From the NCBI GenBank assembly GCA_039545355.1, contig BCJJ01000009.1, forward strand, positions 1,281,757-1,345,756: 64,000 bases of DNA. Direction: 5' to 3'. Under the pieces are notes generated by a model, which was not told where the DNA came from, searched no databases, and saw nothing but the letters and a program-made list of their open reading frames with translations. Source of the DNA: Trichosporon coremiiforme. Lineage: Eukaryota; Basidiomycota; Tremellomycetes; Trichosporonales; Trichosporonaceae. The translations under genes were made by a program, and so were the position numbers. How positions within the stretch are numbered: the stretch's first letter is position 1; each line of letters starts with the position of its first letter. Positions 9,552-23,520 of this stretch are shown here, piece after piece.

Positions 9552-11404
9552 GGTGTGGGGCCGTCGGAGTCGGGCTCGGTGTCGGTTGTCGTGTGAAAGA
9601 GAAAAGGGTGGAAAAGGAATGGACGTATGCAGGGAATGAAAAGAGAAGTGGTCAGAGTCGAGTGCGAAGCGTCCGTCGTCGTCTCTTCCGTTGTCGCTTC
9701 CGGTCGCTGTCTTTGTGTGGTGGCTAAAGAGGCGAAAGGAAGGAACAAGTGGTGGTCGGAGGAAGAGGGTGTGGAAATGTCGGAACAGACGTTGCGGAAG
9801 CGTGCGTGTCGGTGTGTGCCGGTTCGTTCCAGATCGGCCAAGTGCGCTGAGCTGCTCGTTGCTGCCGGCCGACCCTTGACTGGTGCTTGGGTGGAGAATC
9901 GCCTGCTGGGTGGCGAGTGAGAGGGCCGGAGTGCGGGAGCAAATTTCCGCGCTTGGACAAGGCAACGGAGTTATGGGCACTGGGCGTGGCGGAGCAGGAT
10001 TCCGAACGCTGCATGTCCAACGACGCAATCATCCAGCCCGAGCCTCCTAATCACGGTTCCGACCTTCGTAGCTCGGCTTTTGGTTGTCCAGCATGCATGC
10101 ACGGGGAGCGTACCTGGATCAGCCATTGTCTTTCCAACATTCTCAATGCATCGGTGTCGCTGCAGTTGTTGAACGCAGCAGCAAGCAGCCAACGAGGCAG
10201 CAGCATCTAGCAGCGACTGGAAGCCGGAGTGCGTCGCAAGCGCAGTGGCTCTGGGCGGACACATGTCCTTTGGCTTGACCGAGCCCGGCCAGTCGCCGCC
10301 GGCCTTGGACGCCACTGACGAGGTCCCCTCGATGCCTCTGGTTGACTGGACGATGACTCAGCTCTGTGCGGCCAAATCTTTTCTGCGCCAAAAGTCTCCA
10401 GTCTTCAGGGCTACTCACCGAATCGAACCTGAGCACCTGAGCTCGGTTGCAGGGGCAGGTGGCGATTTATCACGTGACTTGAGTGTGAACACCACCTGCA
10501 CGTGACCTTTGAGGGCAGACTGCCAAGTCGCATTCCGGTGAGGGTGAAATGTGCGGGATGTCCTCGTTCCGGCGTGAAAGTTGGCTAGGGTGGGCCCGAT
10601 CACATGGACCAGAAACTTGGTCTCACCCTGAGCCGCGGCGGTTGCTCAATCACAGCGACGCGATCAATCACGCAACCACAGCCGCTCAGCCGCGCACGTA
10701 CCACAGGTCACAGCCGTGTTCCGTACATGCTCGTCCATTGGCCTCGTCTATTCAGCGATGGTAGACAGATGAGCGGTGGGTCGGAGCTCGTCCGGTGCAG
10801 CGACAGCGAACCGGTGCACAGTATGCACAGGACACGTACTCTCCGCCAACGTTACCAGGGGGTGGCAGAATTCTCCGCTTCCCAGCCGACCGCCCGCCCA
10901 ACCGCGCAGCCAGAGTAACCGGTACAAGTCTGCGAACCTGCGATGTGCGCAGGCAGACGAGGCGTGTTACTGTTACCCAAGCCAAGCATGCATCTTTTCT
11001 TCACTCTATTCACTCCACTATACTACTGCAGTCACTCACTCACCTCATAACGACTCCACGAATTCCGGCTGGCAACAACGTTCCCACCAACGCACGTGTC
11101 CCACGAGCTAACACGGTACGTCAACAACACCTGCGCCAGCCAGCGCGCACACCTGCGCGGTCGCGCCGTCGGGTCGCGGGCCAGCGTCACGCCCCACCAT
11201 GTCCATCAACTGACGCCGCCAGCTACTCTACAACACGACACGACAACAACAGTACATGCTTCCAGCTATCTTATCTCGAAACTTTCCACCACTAGATTAA
11301 CCTTCCGCCTTCTGCCTTCCCCGACCTCAAACCGACTTCAGACCTGAAGGCAGACACCGAGACCGAGCTTCCTCCCCTGAACAGCCTGATTCCAACGGTC
11401 AACC
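9552..11404. other. 1.85 kb divergent intergenic region
   Basis: It separates the start codons of the m-AAA protease and TLC-domain genes. Two CACGTG E-boxes occur at 10471-10476 (in the palindrome TCACGTGA) and 10499-10504. From about 10950 to 11404 the plus strand is rich in CA and CCA runs, consistent with a long 5' leader for the TLC gene. Several small frames here lack coding character. I found no gene or tRNA. Confidence 0.5.
10471..10504. promoter_or_regulatory. Pair of CACGTG E-boxes
   Basis: CACGTG at 10471-10476, extended to TCACGTGA, and again at 10499-10504 as GCACGTGAC. Such boxes bind bHLH factors of the Cbf1/Pho4 type in fungi. They lie about 900 nt from both flanking start codons, so the target gene is unclear. 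Confidence 0.4.
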
Positions 11405-12617
11405 ATGTCGACTTCTCCGAAGTTCGCCCTTGGTGGCAAACTCGACCTGGGAGAGCTGAGGTCGTTGCCACCAGGTATCCTCCTGCCGGTACCGCTGTTT
11501 GCATGCTTCTGTGCACTGTACCGCTTCGTCGCGCCGCGCTTTGAGACAGAAAAGCAGCGCGCATATGTGCTCTCCTCGCTCAGCTCGGCGACCATGACCC
11601 TCGCGTCGCTTCCGTTCGTGTACGGGTACCTCACCGGCGGCATCGGGCGCATGTGGTACCTGGGCAACAACGGGTGGACAAAGCATCTCGCCGACATCAT
11701 CGTCGCCTTCTTCGGCACCTACCTGTTCTGTAAGTATCCACTGTGTCGCACAGTCCCGAGGCCCGAGGCGATCTGCATGCGCTAGCACGCAGCCATGACG
11801 TCCGGGGGCTGATGGGACACGTTTGCCACCTGCCACCGGAAAAGTATTGACATCTCTAGCCGACCTTACGATCGGGTTCGTCGCGTACCGGAAACAGGTC
11901 GGGCTTCTGACGGGCTGGATCCACCACCTCGTCTACATAGGCGTGATGGTGCACTGCGCGACGTCGCTGCAGTCGTGCGTCTTCCTGACCGCGAGCATCA
12001 TGGAGCTGCCGACGTTTGACCTTGCCATTTCGAGTCTCTTCCCGAGCGTTAGGAACGACGAGCGCTTCCTTTCTCTCATGCTCGCCACGCGCATTATCTT
12101 CAACACTGTGCTGCTGATCGACACGCTGCGCCCGTCCTCGAGGCAGATCATGGAAGGCTCCTGGATCCCCGCAGTGATTCTGGGACTGGCACTCACGCTC
12201 CACGCGAGCTGGATGCGTGGCGGCGTCGTGGGATACCTGAAGCGCCGGTCCAAGGCCCGCGCTGCAGCAAAGGCAGCGAAGGAGGCGGCCGCAGCCGCCG
12301 CGGCAGAGAAGGAGACGAAGCGGCCCCCGCACCTCGAGCTGGGCGGCAGCACGCCCGAGGACTCGCCGCTCGTCACGCCGTACGCGGCCCCAGCCGACGC
12401 ATTCATCATTCCCGGGGTCGGTCCTCTGCCCGCGATCCCGACGCTGTCCTCCCTCACCGAAGCCCTGCCGCAAGCCAAGGCGAACCTCTCGGCCCTGCAC
12501 TCTGAATTCAGTGCCGCTGTCCACGCCCGCCTCGAGGAGCAGCGCGAGCGACTGGCGCTTCACGGGTTCCTCCGCCGGAGAGCGGTGTATGCGGAGGACG
12601 ACGAGCTGAGCGATTAA
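11405..12617 (+). CDS. TLC-domain multi-pass membrane protein
   Basis: Exons 11405-11729 and 11860-12617 give 360 aa. The hydrophobic part (about residues 20-270) contains several membrane segments and the TLC (TRAM-LAG1-CLN8) hallmark around the splice junction: FSDLTIGFVAYRKQVGLLTGWIHH, with the His pair in GWIHHLVY. It resembles TMEM56/TLCD-type lipid-related proteins more than ceramide synthase because I do not see the HHxxDHxxL-type LAG1 motif. The C-terminal 100 residues are an Ala/Lys-rich segment (KAAKEAAAAAAAEKE) followed by a Pro-rich and then an amphipathic tail, probably cytosolic. The intron starts GTAAGTATCC and ends CTCTAG. The biochemical role is unknown; ER or plasma membrane location is inferred from the family. 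Confidence 0.85.
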
Positions 12618-12885
12618 AGGGAGGAGTGTGAGTTCAACAGATACTTGTAAGGATTAGTTCAACATAGAATTCTTGTATGCTCTATCAACTGAGCAACTCT
12701 ACGAAATGTCATGAATGTTTCACGACTAGAGCCGAACGGCCGAGCGGTAGCGAGGCTGGGGGATCTGAGTGTGTGTAGTGGGTGTCAGAGGTCAGTTGGC
12801 GAAGAATGAGTGTCCACGTCAAGTGTGATACATCAAGTCATGTCGACAGAAAACTAGTCTACACCAGTGTGCACTAGCACGCTCA

Positions 12886-14759
12886 CTACAGCCTCACGCC
12901 CTGCCCCCTAGCCCCCCTCGCGAGCCAATCGACCTCATCCTCCCCGCCAATCTTGACCGCGTCGCTGTCCCCGGAGTGAGATCCGCGGTCGGTCAACTCG
13001 TACGCCTCGGGTCCATCGTCCTCCTCCTCGCCCACATCGTGGAGCACCTCCCTGGGCCCGCCATTGGCGTGCGGGTTCTGGTTCAGTTTCGCGTATCCCT
13101 CCGCGTCCGCGTCCGCGTCGACGTCGCGTCCCTCGAGTTCGGCGTACTTGGCCGCATTCTGCCCCGTCGTCGCGTACAGGTGCACCAAGCCTGAGATGAC
13201 GAGGTAGATGAGGAAAGAGAGCGAGAAGTCGAAGAGCGCGTACGAGACGTAGTCGATGCCGACTGCGTCTGCGTGTCGGAGCTCTTCGTCCGTGGCAGAC
13301 ATGAAGAGCGTCCCGCCAAGCGTGAGCAGATAGGGAGGGAGTTGCTGGAACACCCTCACGATGCCGGGGGGCGTGGGCTGGTCGTGGAGAACGAAACAGA
13401 CCTCGATGATGCGACAGATTCCAGCGGCCATGAGCGCGTATCCGAACATGGCGTGGATCTTTGTGCTGATCATAAGGCTTTGAGTGTGGGCGCTCATGCC
13501 CCAGCCAGTCATGACGATGATGGCGGCGGGGACGAAGCTCCTCCTCCCCTTACGGCTGAGGAAGAGACCAAGCATGCCGCCGGCCCACCACAGCACGCCC
13601 ATCATCGTGTGCTGCATGTCCTTGTGCGTCCAGGGTCCTCCGTGGTGCTCAGTGAACGTGTTAATGATGCCCCACACCGTAATCACGGCGCTGTCGAGCA
13701 TCTCCTGGCTCTGCCCTGTACGCGCCAACCACCGTCCACCCAGGTTCAGCATGATGACGAGAATGGCAGCGTAGCCGATGAAAGCAGAGCCCATGATGTA
13801 ATGAGCGGCACACTGGCCGAGGTTTCCGCCCCGACAGTAGCCGAAAGCCGTAGCGACGCCGAAGAGCATCTGCGTCCACCCGATCACGGGGAAGGCCATC
13901 CCCAATGGGCCGTGGACACGCTTCACCCACGGCCGCACCGTGTTCTCCATGATGTGCAGTTTTAGAAAGATGCCGCAGGCTGTTTGGATTATGAGCACGA
14001 GCGTGATGATCTTGGCCATAGTGCCGTGCACACTGGAGGGGAACTCGCGCCCGCCGTGGTGGTGTCCGAGCCACGCGGCTACGAAGGTCGTGACGACGCC
14101 GATGGACTGGAGCGGGACGTGGTATCGGGATCTGGGGTTAGCTCCGGACGGAGATGCGTAGCATGCGATAGCGTAAGCCACCGACGGACCTGGGCCGGGC
14201 GTGTATCGGGCGCCGAGAGAAGACGTCGGATCACCGAGATCGTCGGCGCCAACCCTCAGTTTACGCCCCGACGCCTGCCAGCCATGCCGACGACTAGCTC
14301 CGACCTACGGGCCGCGCCTGACCGCCTCCGCGCCTCCGGCGCTCCGGCGACTAGTCTGACTCACTTGGACAATCCGAGAACCATGCCTAGCGGGAAGAGC
14401 AGGCCCCACACAAACGTCTGCACGGTCATGTGCACCCACATGATCCAGTCGATGGGGACTTGCGGGTCGATGTCCTCCACGGCGTGGTGGCCGTGGGCGA
14501 GGGCTGGGGGTTAGCTCTCTGCGAGCGGAGCGAGCAGTGAAGCGCAGCGTCATTGCTACGCCGCGAGGTGCTGAGCAGTGGCGAGCGCTAGTGGCATGCG
14601 GCGAGCCGAGAACATCGCTCAAGCGCCAATCCAACGCCCGCGCAGCAACAGCATTGTCTGGCGCGAGCGAACACTAGGCCGACGCCACGCTGGAGCGCCA
14701 GCAGAATACTCACCCATCGGCACCGAGGCGGCGAGAGCGAGGAGAAGACTTCTCCGCAT
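12886..14759 (-). CDS. Cytochrome b561 / Ytp1-like membrane protein
   Basis: Exons 14759-14714, 14503-14365 and 14131-12886 give 476 aa. Exon 1 encodes a signal peptide (MRRSLLLALAASVPM). A His-rich loop (HGHH) and a b561-like helical core follow, with repeated His in and beside membrane segments (WVHM, WLGHHHGG, KRVHGPLGM, AHYIMGS), which could ligate haem. The second half matches the Ytp1 C-terminal pattern: TEHHGGPWTHKDMQH, then several helices up to about residue 390. The last 80 residues are acidic and soluble. These proteins (DUF2427 plus Ytp1 domain) are fungal; a trans-membrane electron-transfer role is inferred from the cytochrome b561 resemblance, not shown. Intron 1 (210 nt) carries one copy of the dispersed GAGCGGAGCGAG motif. 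Confidence 0.85.
14521..14550 (+). repeat. Dispersed GAGCGSAGCGAG motif, copy 1
   Basis: Core GAGCGGAGCGAG at 14523-14534 inside intron 1 of the Ytp1-like gene, continuing AGTGAAGCGCAGCG. The extension resembles the reverse complement of copy 3 in the profilin gene, where AGTGAAGCGC also follows the core. Confidence 0.6.
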
Positions 14760-15294
14760 CTTGGCGTTACGGTCGGTGTAGTTGTGAGAATGGTGAGAAG
14801 ATGGAGATTTGTTATGACACCAAAGAGTTGCTTCGGTGGTGCGCGGCCGGTCAGGCTGTCGTCGAGGTAGGTACCCACGCATGCTCAGTCAGGCACGGCC
14901 GTCGTTCGCCGCAACTGCTCAAGGTCTTCGGGCATCGGCGAATCGCACCTGCGCGATTTCTACAATGCCTCACGGTTGCTTCTCTGACTTCTCTCTCGGA
15001 TCTGGTCTTTCTCGCATGTGTCTATTCCTAGCACGATGATCGATATGAGCGTCACTGATCTGCAAGGAGAAGGGAGCAGAGCACGTTTACGACTGCGCAG
15101 AAGGAGGATGCAAAGAGCCCTCCCTCTGGTCCCTGCCATGTGATAACGTGATCCACACCACGCGAGCGAATCCACCTCCACCGCAATGTTGTGGAGGTGC
15201 TCGAGATTTCGGGGAGCTCATCTGTCGAGTCTGACGTCTTTCTCGCTTGCATCACGACCCTCCCTCCGACCTCTCCAGTACCAAATTCGGCGTC
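14760..15294. other. Divergent promoter region, Ytp1-like / MTG1
   Basis: 535 nt between two divergent start codons. I see no TATA box, E-box or ORF of note; a pyrimidine-rich leader (CCCTCCCTCCGACCTCTCC) precedes the MTG1 start. Confidence 0.45.
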
Positions 15295-16837
15295 ATGTCG
15301 ACACAGCTGGCCCGAACAGCGTTCACGTACCCCCTGCAAACGCCCTCCTGGTTTGCGGGGCACATGGCGAAATCGCTGAACCAGCTCCCGGCCCTGCTCG
15401 AGGAAGTCGACTTGGTCCTCGAAGCGCGCGACGCACGGTTACCTCTGACAAGTGTGAATCCCGCATTCGACAATGTGCTCGAGCACGTGTGGGGACACTC
15501 CGGAGCCGGTCCCGACAGGCAAGGAAAGGGCAAGGAGAAGCTGGTCGTTTACACGAAACGAGACCTGGCCGAGCAGCGGTATGAGGCGGTGAGTCTGCAC
15601 CCAGGGGGAGGAAAGTTTGTCGAATAGTGAAGTGTGAGCTGACGAATAGCCTCTCCGCCGCGCGTTTCAGAACCTCACTGGTCAGAGGGTGCAGTTCGCC
15701 GACTCGTCGCTCGACAGTAATGTCCGGGCCGTGCTCAAGTCGGCGGTCAACATAGCCAAGGAGCGCGGGGAGACGTTGACCGATCTCAAAGTGCTCGTCG
15801 TCGGCATGCCCAACGTCGGCAAGTCTTCCCTTCTGAACGCCCTCCGACGAGTCGGAGTCAAGAAGGGCAAGGCGTTCACGACTGGCGCGACGCCGGGCGT
15901 CACGCGCAAGCTCACGGGAACGGTGAAGGTGTACGAGAAGCCGAATGTGTATGTCTTTGACACGCCGGGCGTCATGGTGCCATACCTCGGAAAGGGGGAG
16001 GTTGGAGCCGAGAGGGGGTTGAAACTCGCCTTGACTGCTGGTATCAAGACGGGTCTGTTCGAGGAGGAGGTCGTGGCGGATTACCTGCTTTACAAGATGA
16101 ACATGCGTTTGGCGGCCGAGGAAATGATGGGCAGCGACCACCGTCGTAAGTATTTCTTCTAGCTATGAGGATCGCGAAACGGAGAGCTGACGTCAGACGC
16201 ACCGTACACGCAGTTCCTGGGCCTACAGCCCTCAGCAGCTTCAGATGATCTGAACGTGTTCCTGGACTCTCTGGCCGCGCGGTTAGGAGGACTGAAGAAG
16301 GGCGGCGAGCTCGACACGGAGGGGGCGCTGACGTATCTCCTCCGTGTGTTCCGGGAGGGCAAACTGGGGCCATGGACGCTGGACGACCTCGACGGGGCCG
16401 AGGAAGCCTACATCGAGAAATACGGCGAGGAACGCGCCCCAGAGGCCAACATTCTATACTCGGAACTCGGGGCTGTGGGCGTTCTTCCCTCGGCTAGTCT
16501 GATCGAGGAGCCGCCGATGGTCATAGACCTGGGCGATGGGCCCGAGCCCTCCGCTGTCTCGCCCACCACTTCCGCCGGTGTAGAGGGAGTGCAAGGAGCG
16601 CAAGGGGGAGAAGGGGTGAAGCAGGTTCCAATGTCATTAGACCAGCGGGTCATGCTCTCAGTCTCTAGGTTCATGGATCAGCTGGCGGAACAGAAGGCGG
16701 ACGAGGAGGCGGGCCGCAACCGGTCCCCGACACAGGTGAAGAAGCAGGAACGCAAACAGAAGCTTGAGGAGAGGAGGAAGAAGAGCGAGGCGAAGCGGCA
16801 GAGGCAGAAGGCGGCGCTGGCTTCGGCACGGCGGTGA
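15295..16837 (+). CDS. MTG1: Mitochondrial ribosome biogenesis GTPase
   Basis: Circularly permuted GTPase of the YlqF/RbgA family that assembles the large mitochondrial ribosomal subunit. Exons 15295-15588, 15650-16145 and 16197-16837 give 476 aa. The motif order shows the permutation: G4 as YTKRDL (near residue 87) comes before G1 GMPNVGKSS (near 150), G2 ATPGVT and G3 DTPG (near 200). FAGHMAKS at the N-terminus is a family signature. For exon 2 I chose the acceptor GACGAATAG close to the branch site, which adds PLRRAFQ; a second acceptor at 15670 is also in frame and would drop seven residues. The C-terminal 120 residues are acidic, then strongly basic (KKQERKQKLEERRKK), longer than bacterial RbgA. 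The gene is convergent with mitochondrial GluRS, 169 nt away. Confidence 0.92.
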
Positions 16838-17006
16838 GGGCGATAGCCCGAAGCGTCCCACCATTCCCATCACATCCACATCTCAACCCATCATCGTACC
16901 CCACTCTGTCTATCTAGACTTGTAATCATATGCATATGAGGTGTGAAATCATGCTGTTTGTATGCTACCCCTGTTTCCCGTCGTCCTCCCTCCGGTCGTA
17001 AGCAGG

Positions 17007-19100
<2,094 letters not shown>

Positions 19101-19330
19101 TCACAACAACAGAGCCCTCTTGGCCGACTTTTCGAGAGGAGGTTGGACGGAACACGGAGACCGGTCCTTTCTCCGACATCCCACGTGAGATACATGGGAC
19201 GGGCGTGCCTGGATCCATCCCTTGAACCCGGGGACCTGACGTCCTACGCGACGTGTAGAGCCGGACTGGCCAGCGGGTTCATGTTTGACCATCGACGACG
19301 AGCTCGCCCGATTGGCGACAGAGAACGACA

Positions 19331-22300
19331 ATGCCCCCAAGCGAGGTCCGGGTCGCGTACACCCTCTACCCCTCCAGCAGCGGGGACCTGCAGGCTGCGC
19401 TCGAGGGCGTTAGCGCGCAGTTCCCCCTGCGCAACCTGCACTGGAAGAGTAGCACGCGGCCAACACTCCGCACGATGCAGGAGGTCGACGTGCGGCTCGT
19501 TGACCTCAAAGACGTCCCGCCGGGGAAGGAGACGGTGGCTGGCAGCGTGCTCGAGTCACCGCTCGTGCACGTGTGCTTCGTGTGCTGTGACGTGAGCTAC
19601 AAAGGACCCGTACGAGCTGACAGCAGGATCCAGACGTGTACAAGAACAACACGAAGACGTTCATCAAGGACTGGCTGTCGCTGCTCTCAAGCCGGCGCGC
19701 AAGCCACGTACCCATGATCGTGCTCGTGAACCCGTCATCCAGCGGACACACAGCAGCGAACAGCAAGAACGTCTTTGGCCGCGACCGCGGCATCATCGCC
19801 AAGCTCCGGACAGACTTCAACAATAACAAACGTGACATGTGAGCTACCTTCTGCGCTGTGACGAGCTGACAGACAGCTGTGCCCAGCTGAATTTACCGAT
19901 TCCGGGGACGACGGACCCGGCCGCGTGGCCCGACGTCATCAACAAGCTGAAGGAGAGCATCGTGACTGCGTTCGACGCGGCGATCATCGAGCGCGAGGAC
20001 GAGGTCAAGCGCGGCGAGTCGCAGAAGGTCACCGTCGGGTGGAACTTCAGCACTTGGTTCCTCTTGAAGGTGAGTTGCTTCGCAGTCTCTCTTTAACTGA
20101 CGGCAGGAATCGCTGGCGCATTCCTTTGAGGGCGTCAACCTGTGGGAGGACGCGTTGATCATCTACGAGGAGCTCGAGGCGTCCTTCCTCCAGGCGCTGA
20201 AGGACCAGAACCTGAGCTGGTTCGACAAACTTGGCGGGACGGACGAGAACGACGACTCCCTGCCCATCCTCGACATCGGGGCGAAGCGGTACCGCGACAT
20301 GCTGACGCAATCTGCCATCTCCGTCTTCGACTTCCGGATATACCTCTTCGCGTGCCAGTGCAAGGTGCTCGGCAAGCTGGGCCGTGTCACGGAGATTGCG
20401 AAACGGGGGCAGTGGTTTGTCGCGAGTCTCGCGAGGCGGTTGCGTGAGAACCAGGTGAGCTTGACAAGAGTGCAGATTAAGCTGACATCAGTCGGAGCTC
20501 CCGCAGTTCTTCATCGAGAGCTGGACGTACAGCGCGTGCATGGACCTGGTTGCGCGGTGCGACGAGTGGTCGCGCGTCGACCGGCCGAACAACGACTACT
20601 CCGGTCTGATCGCGTACGAGTCGGCGCGCGCCGAGCTGCTCGACATTGCGCGTGTGCAGGCCGAGCGTATCGGCGTCGTGGTCGGCTTCCTCCCCGATCG
20701 CTACCCGTTCAAGTCTGCGGCGGCGCTGAAGAACTCGGACATGCTGTTCAAGAAGACGGTTGACGGCGACGCGCCCAAGTTTGCGGACCGCCCGCTCTCG
20801 AACCCCGTCTTCGTCGAGACGCTCAAGTCTAAGGACACTTTCACCCAGCTCTACATCGACCTCACGAACCAGGCCCTCCAGGCGTACGAAGCCTGCGGCA
20901 AGGTCAACTCAGCCGTTCGGCTGAAGACTGACCTCGCTGCTCTTGCTCTGTGAGCTTTGAGACTGTGAACGTTGAGCTGACCCCAGTCACATGGAGGACT
21001 ACGACTCGGCTTACATCCTGTGCCGAAATTTGGCGCACGACTGCGCCGACCTGCACGTCTGGGACCCGGTGTCCAAGTTCGCTCTCGTTGGCGCGCTCAA
21101 GGCGCACGCCGAGATGCAGCGGCCACAGGACGACGACTGGGCACATATGGGTGTCGCATACCTGGACGTGTGCTCTGGGTCTCTGTCGGCAGGAACGGAC
21201 ATCGAGCAGTTGGAGGCGGTGATCAACGGCCTGCGGGATGCGACCGAGGCGCGGCAAGTCAAGGACACGAACGTCTTCAAGCTGCGGCTGTTAGATAACG
21301 TGGCACGCGTGTCCGAGTCGGACCCGACGGTGACCGAACTCACGGTCGAGGTGAACAACACTCTGCCGATAGCTGTCGACGTGGACAACGTGTGGCTCGA
21401 ACTCGAGTCTGAGGCGTACGGCGTGCTGTCGTACGGCAGCGGACCCGTGCGATTGGAGCCAGGACGACAGCTGCTGATGCTGACGTGCGCGACGTCGATC
21501 AGCGGCGCCGCGATCCTGCGAGACGGCTGTGTTGTCCTGCGCAACATCTCCTTCATGGCGCCATTCCCTGCCGACCAGTCCGTTGTCCCGATCCAGCGCA
21601 GCCCGGCCGGCATCCGCGCCGCGCTGCACATGCCCGCCGAGATTGCGCTCGACGAGGAGCCCCGCGTCGTGCTCGACGTTAAGAGCGGCGAGCACGCGCT
21701 GCGCAACGTGCGCGTCTCCGTGGCGTCTCTCCAGGACGAAGTGCTGTATGACACGGAGCGCACGACGGGGGAGGAATCGGCTGAGCCCTTTGCCTCGTCA
21801 GAGGGGCACATCGCGTTCGGCGATGTCGACGCCGACAAGACGGTCACGGTCACGTTCCCGTACCAGGGCGTGCCTCGGAACGAGCTGGCGCGAGCCCGCA
21901 TCGCGATTGAGTACGAGTCGAAAGCTGGCAGGCAGTGCACGTACATCGACGACCAGGCCGTGTTCATGGGTCTGCCCATTACGGTCAACGTGCAGGACTT
22001 TTTCCGACCAGACGAGTGGGTTATCGAGATGATCACAAGGCTAACTCCCAGGCTTGTGTCGAGCTACTCGATCGCGTCTGACGGGCGCGAGTACATCCGC
22101 GTTGGCGCCGTCGACCTCCAATCCGGCTCAGAGGGCATATACCAGATCCAGCCGTGTCGCGAAGATTGGGCTGAGCCTATCGTAAGCTAGCCATCTCCCT
22201 GACCTAGCTGACCCCAGCTCATCTCGCCGAGCCAGCCGCTGTCGTGCCTGTTCAAGATCCAGGTCAAGGGTGACCCGACAGGCGAGATGCTCCGGCTCGC

Positions 22301-23084
22301 TATCAAGTACCAGACGGTCGATGAGGGTGGGTTCCTCGCTGATATTATCGCTGATCCATCAGAGCTCTTACACGCTGCCGAGCAGGCTCTGACTCAGTTG
22401 CAGGGGCAGAAGGGCGTGCAGGCGCTCGCGCGCCTCGTGCGTGTCTATGTAACGGAGCGCGGCGACTGGCTCCAACCGTACCTGCTAGACGGGGACCTGG
22501 GAGCCGTCTTCGGCCCCAAGTTCAAGGCGGCATTAAGCAATGCTGTCCCCTCCTCAACAGTGGCGGCGTTTATCTCCGCCGTCTCCTCGCAGGGCCCCGC
22601 CGCGCCGCAATGGCGCACGCTCCGTATCCCCGTCGACGTCCCGCTCGGCCGCCTCCTGACCTCCGTGACGCTCACGCCTTCCTCCCCGACGACCATCTAC
22701 GAAGGCCGCGCCATGACCTTCAAGCTGTCTCTGAACACATCGGTCGCGTGGCTCGGCAAGTCCTCCCCGCCCGCCTACCGGGTATCCTACGACGTGCAGC
22801 CCAGTGCCGACGACTGGGTCGTGGTCGGCAAGAAGCGGGGCGTGTACCTCGCCACGCCGGGGACGGTGGAGGAGCAGGAACTCGTCCTCGTCCCAGTGCG
22901 GTACGGGACGCTGGCCCTGCCGCCGATCAGCGTGCAGCTTCTCGACCGCGAACTGGCCCAGCCAGGACCAGAGCGTGTGCTCTGCGAGACCTACGTCGCA
23001 AACGCGGCACAGGGCATCAAAGTCCTCCCCGCACGCACGGGCATGGCGGCCCTCGTGCCCGTCCAACCCGACTGGGCGGAGTAG
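19331..23084 (+). CDS. TRS130: TRAPP II complex subunit TRS130/TRAPPC10
   Basis: Large subunit specific to the TRAPP II complex, the guanine nucleotide exchange factor for Ypt31/Rab11 at the late Golgi. Seven exons: 19331-19591, 19627-19838, 19877-20069, 20107-20454, 20492-20949, 20987-22181, 22218-23084; 1177 aa, in the family range. Family traits: the N-terminal FPLRNLHWKS, DVYKNNTKTFIKDWLSLL, then an alpha-solenoid region (NLWEDALIIYEELEASFLQAL), and a beta-rich C-terminal half with DVKSGEHALRNVRVSV-type strands. No membrane segment. Introns are 34-38 nt, each with an AGCTGAC-like branch site, and all six junctions keep the frame. Identification is by motif recall; the neighbouring paralogue TRS120 is less likely because of the N-terminal block. 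Confidence 0.9.
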
Positions 23085-23520
23085 CGATCCGCTCGGGCTT
23101 CCTTCGCTGCTCTCCCGGGCTCGGCGGCGCCTCCAGTCCCCCCGGTCCCGAACGGCAAGCCGATGCCGCCGCCGCCACAGCCGCCAAAGACACCAGCTAC
23201 GGCATCACGACCGGCACAACCCGCGCCAAAGACGGCGCCAAAGACTCCTCTCCAAGGCATCAGATCTAAGCACATACCCAGCATCACGTAGTTGATTGTA
23301 ACACTGTTTTAGTTAGTTCCTTATCCCCTCGCAGCGGTAGACAGCATAGCCTTAGAGAAAATATGCAACACGCGTGGAAATACTTGAATCAGCTGATGAC
23401 AGACGTCAACGCGAGTGCCACACGAGCCATTCTCTGAGTGGCAGTCTGGTGCTCCATGAAAGAACTACTTTTACATTGTTGACCTCTTGTACAAACAGAA
23501 CCATGTCTAGTGCTACTCCT
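23085..23520. other. Convergent 3' flanks of TRS130 and POL2
   Basis: 436 nt between two convergent stop codons. The first 180 nt continue a Pro/Ala-rich open frame past the TRS130 stop in another register; I read this as 3' UTR, not as coding. Nothing else is recognisable. Confidence 0.4.

Noticed and set aside
10410..10440. B-box-like GGTTCGATTC on the minus strand
   Set aside because: Only a 4-bp flanking stem and no A box or acceptor stem upstream.
10795..11295. 166-aa plus-strand frame before the TLC gene
   Set aside because: Thr/His/Arg-rich product of CA-rich leader sequence; no intron or domain support.
12655..12712. tRNA D-arm-like sequence on the minus strand (GCTCAGTTGATAGAGC)
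   Set aside because: The D arm is good, but no acceptor stem, anticodon stem or T arm can be formed; at most a tRNA-derived fragment.
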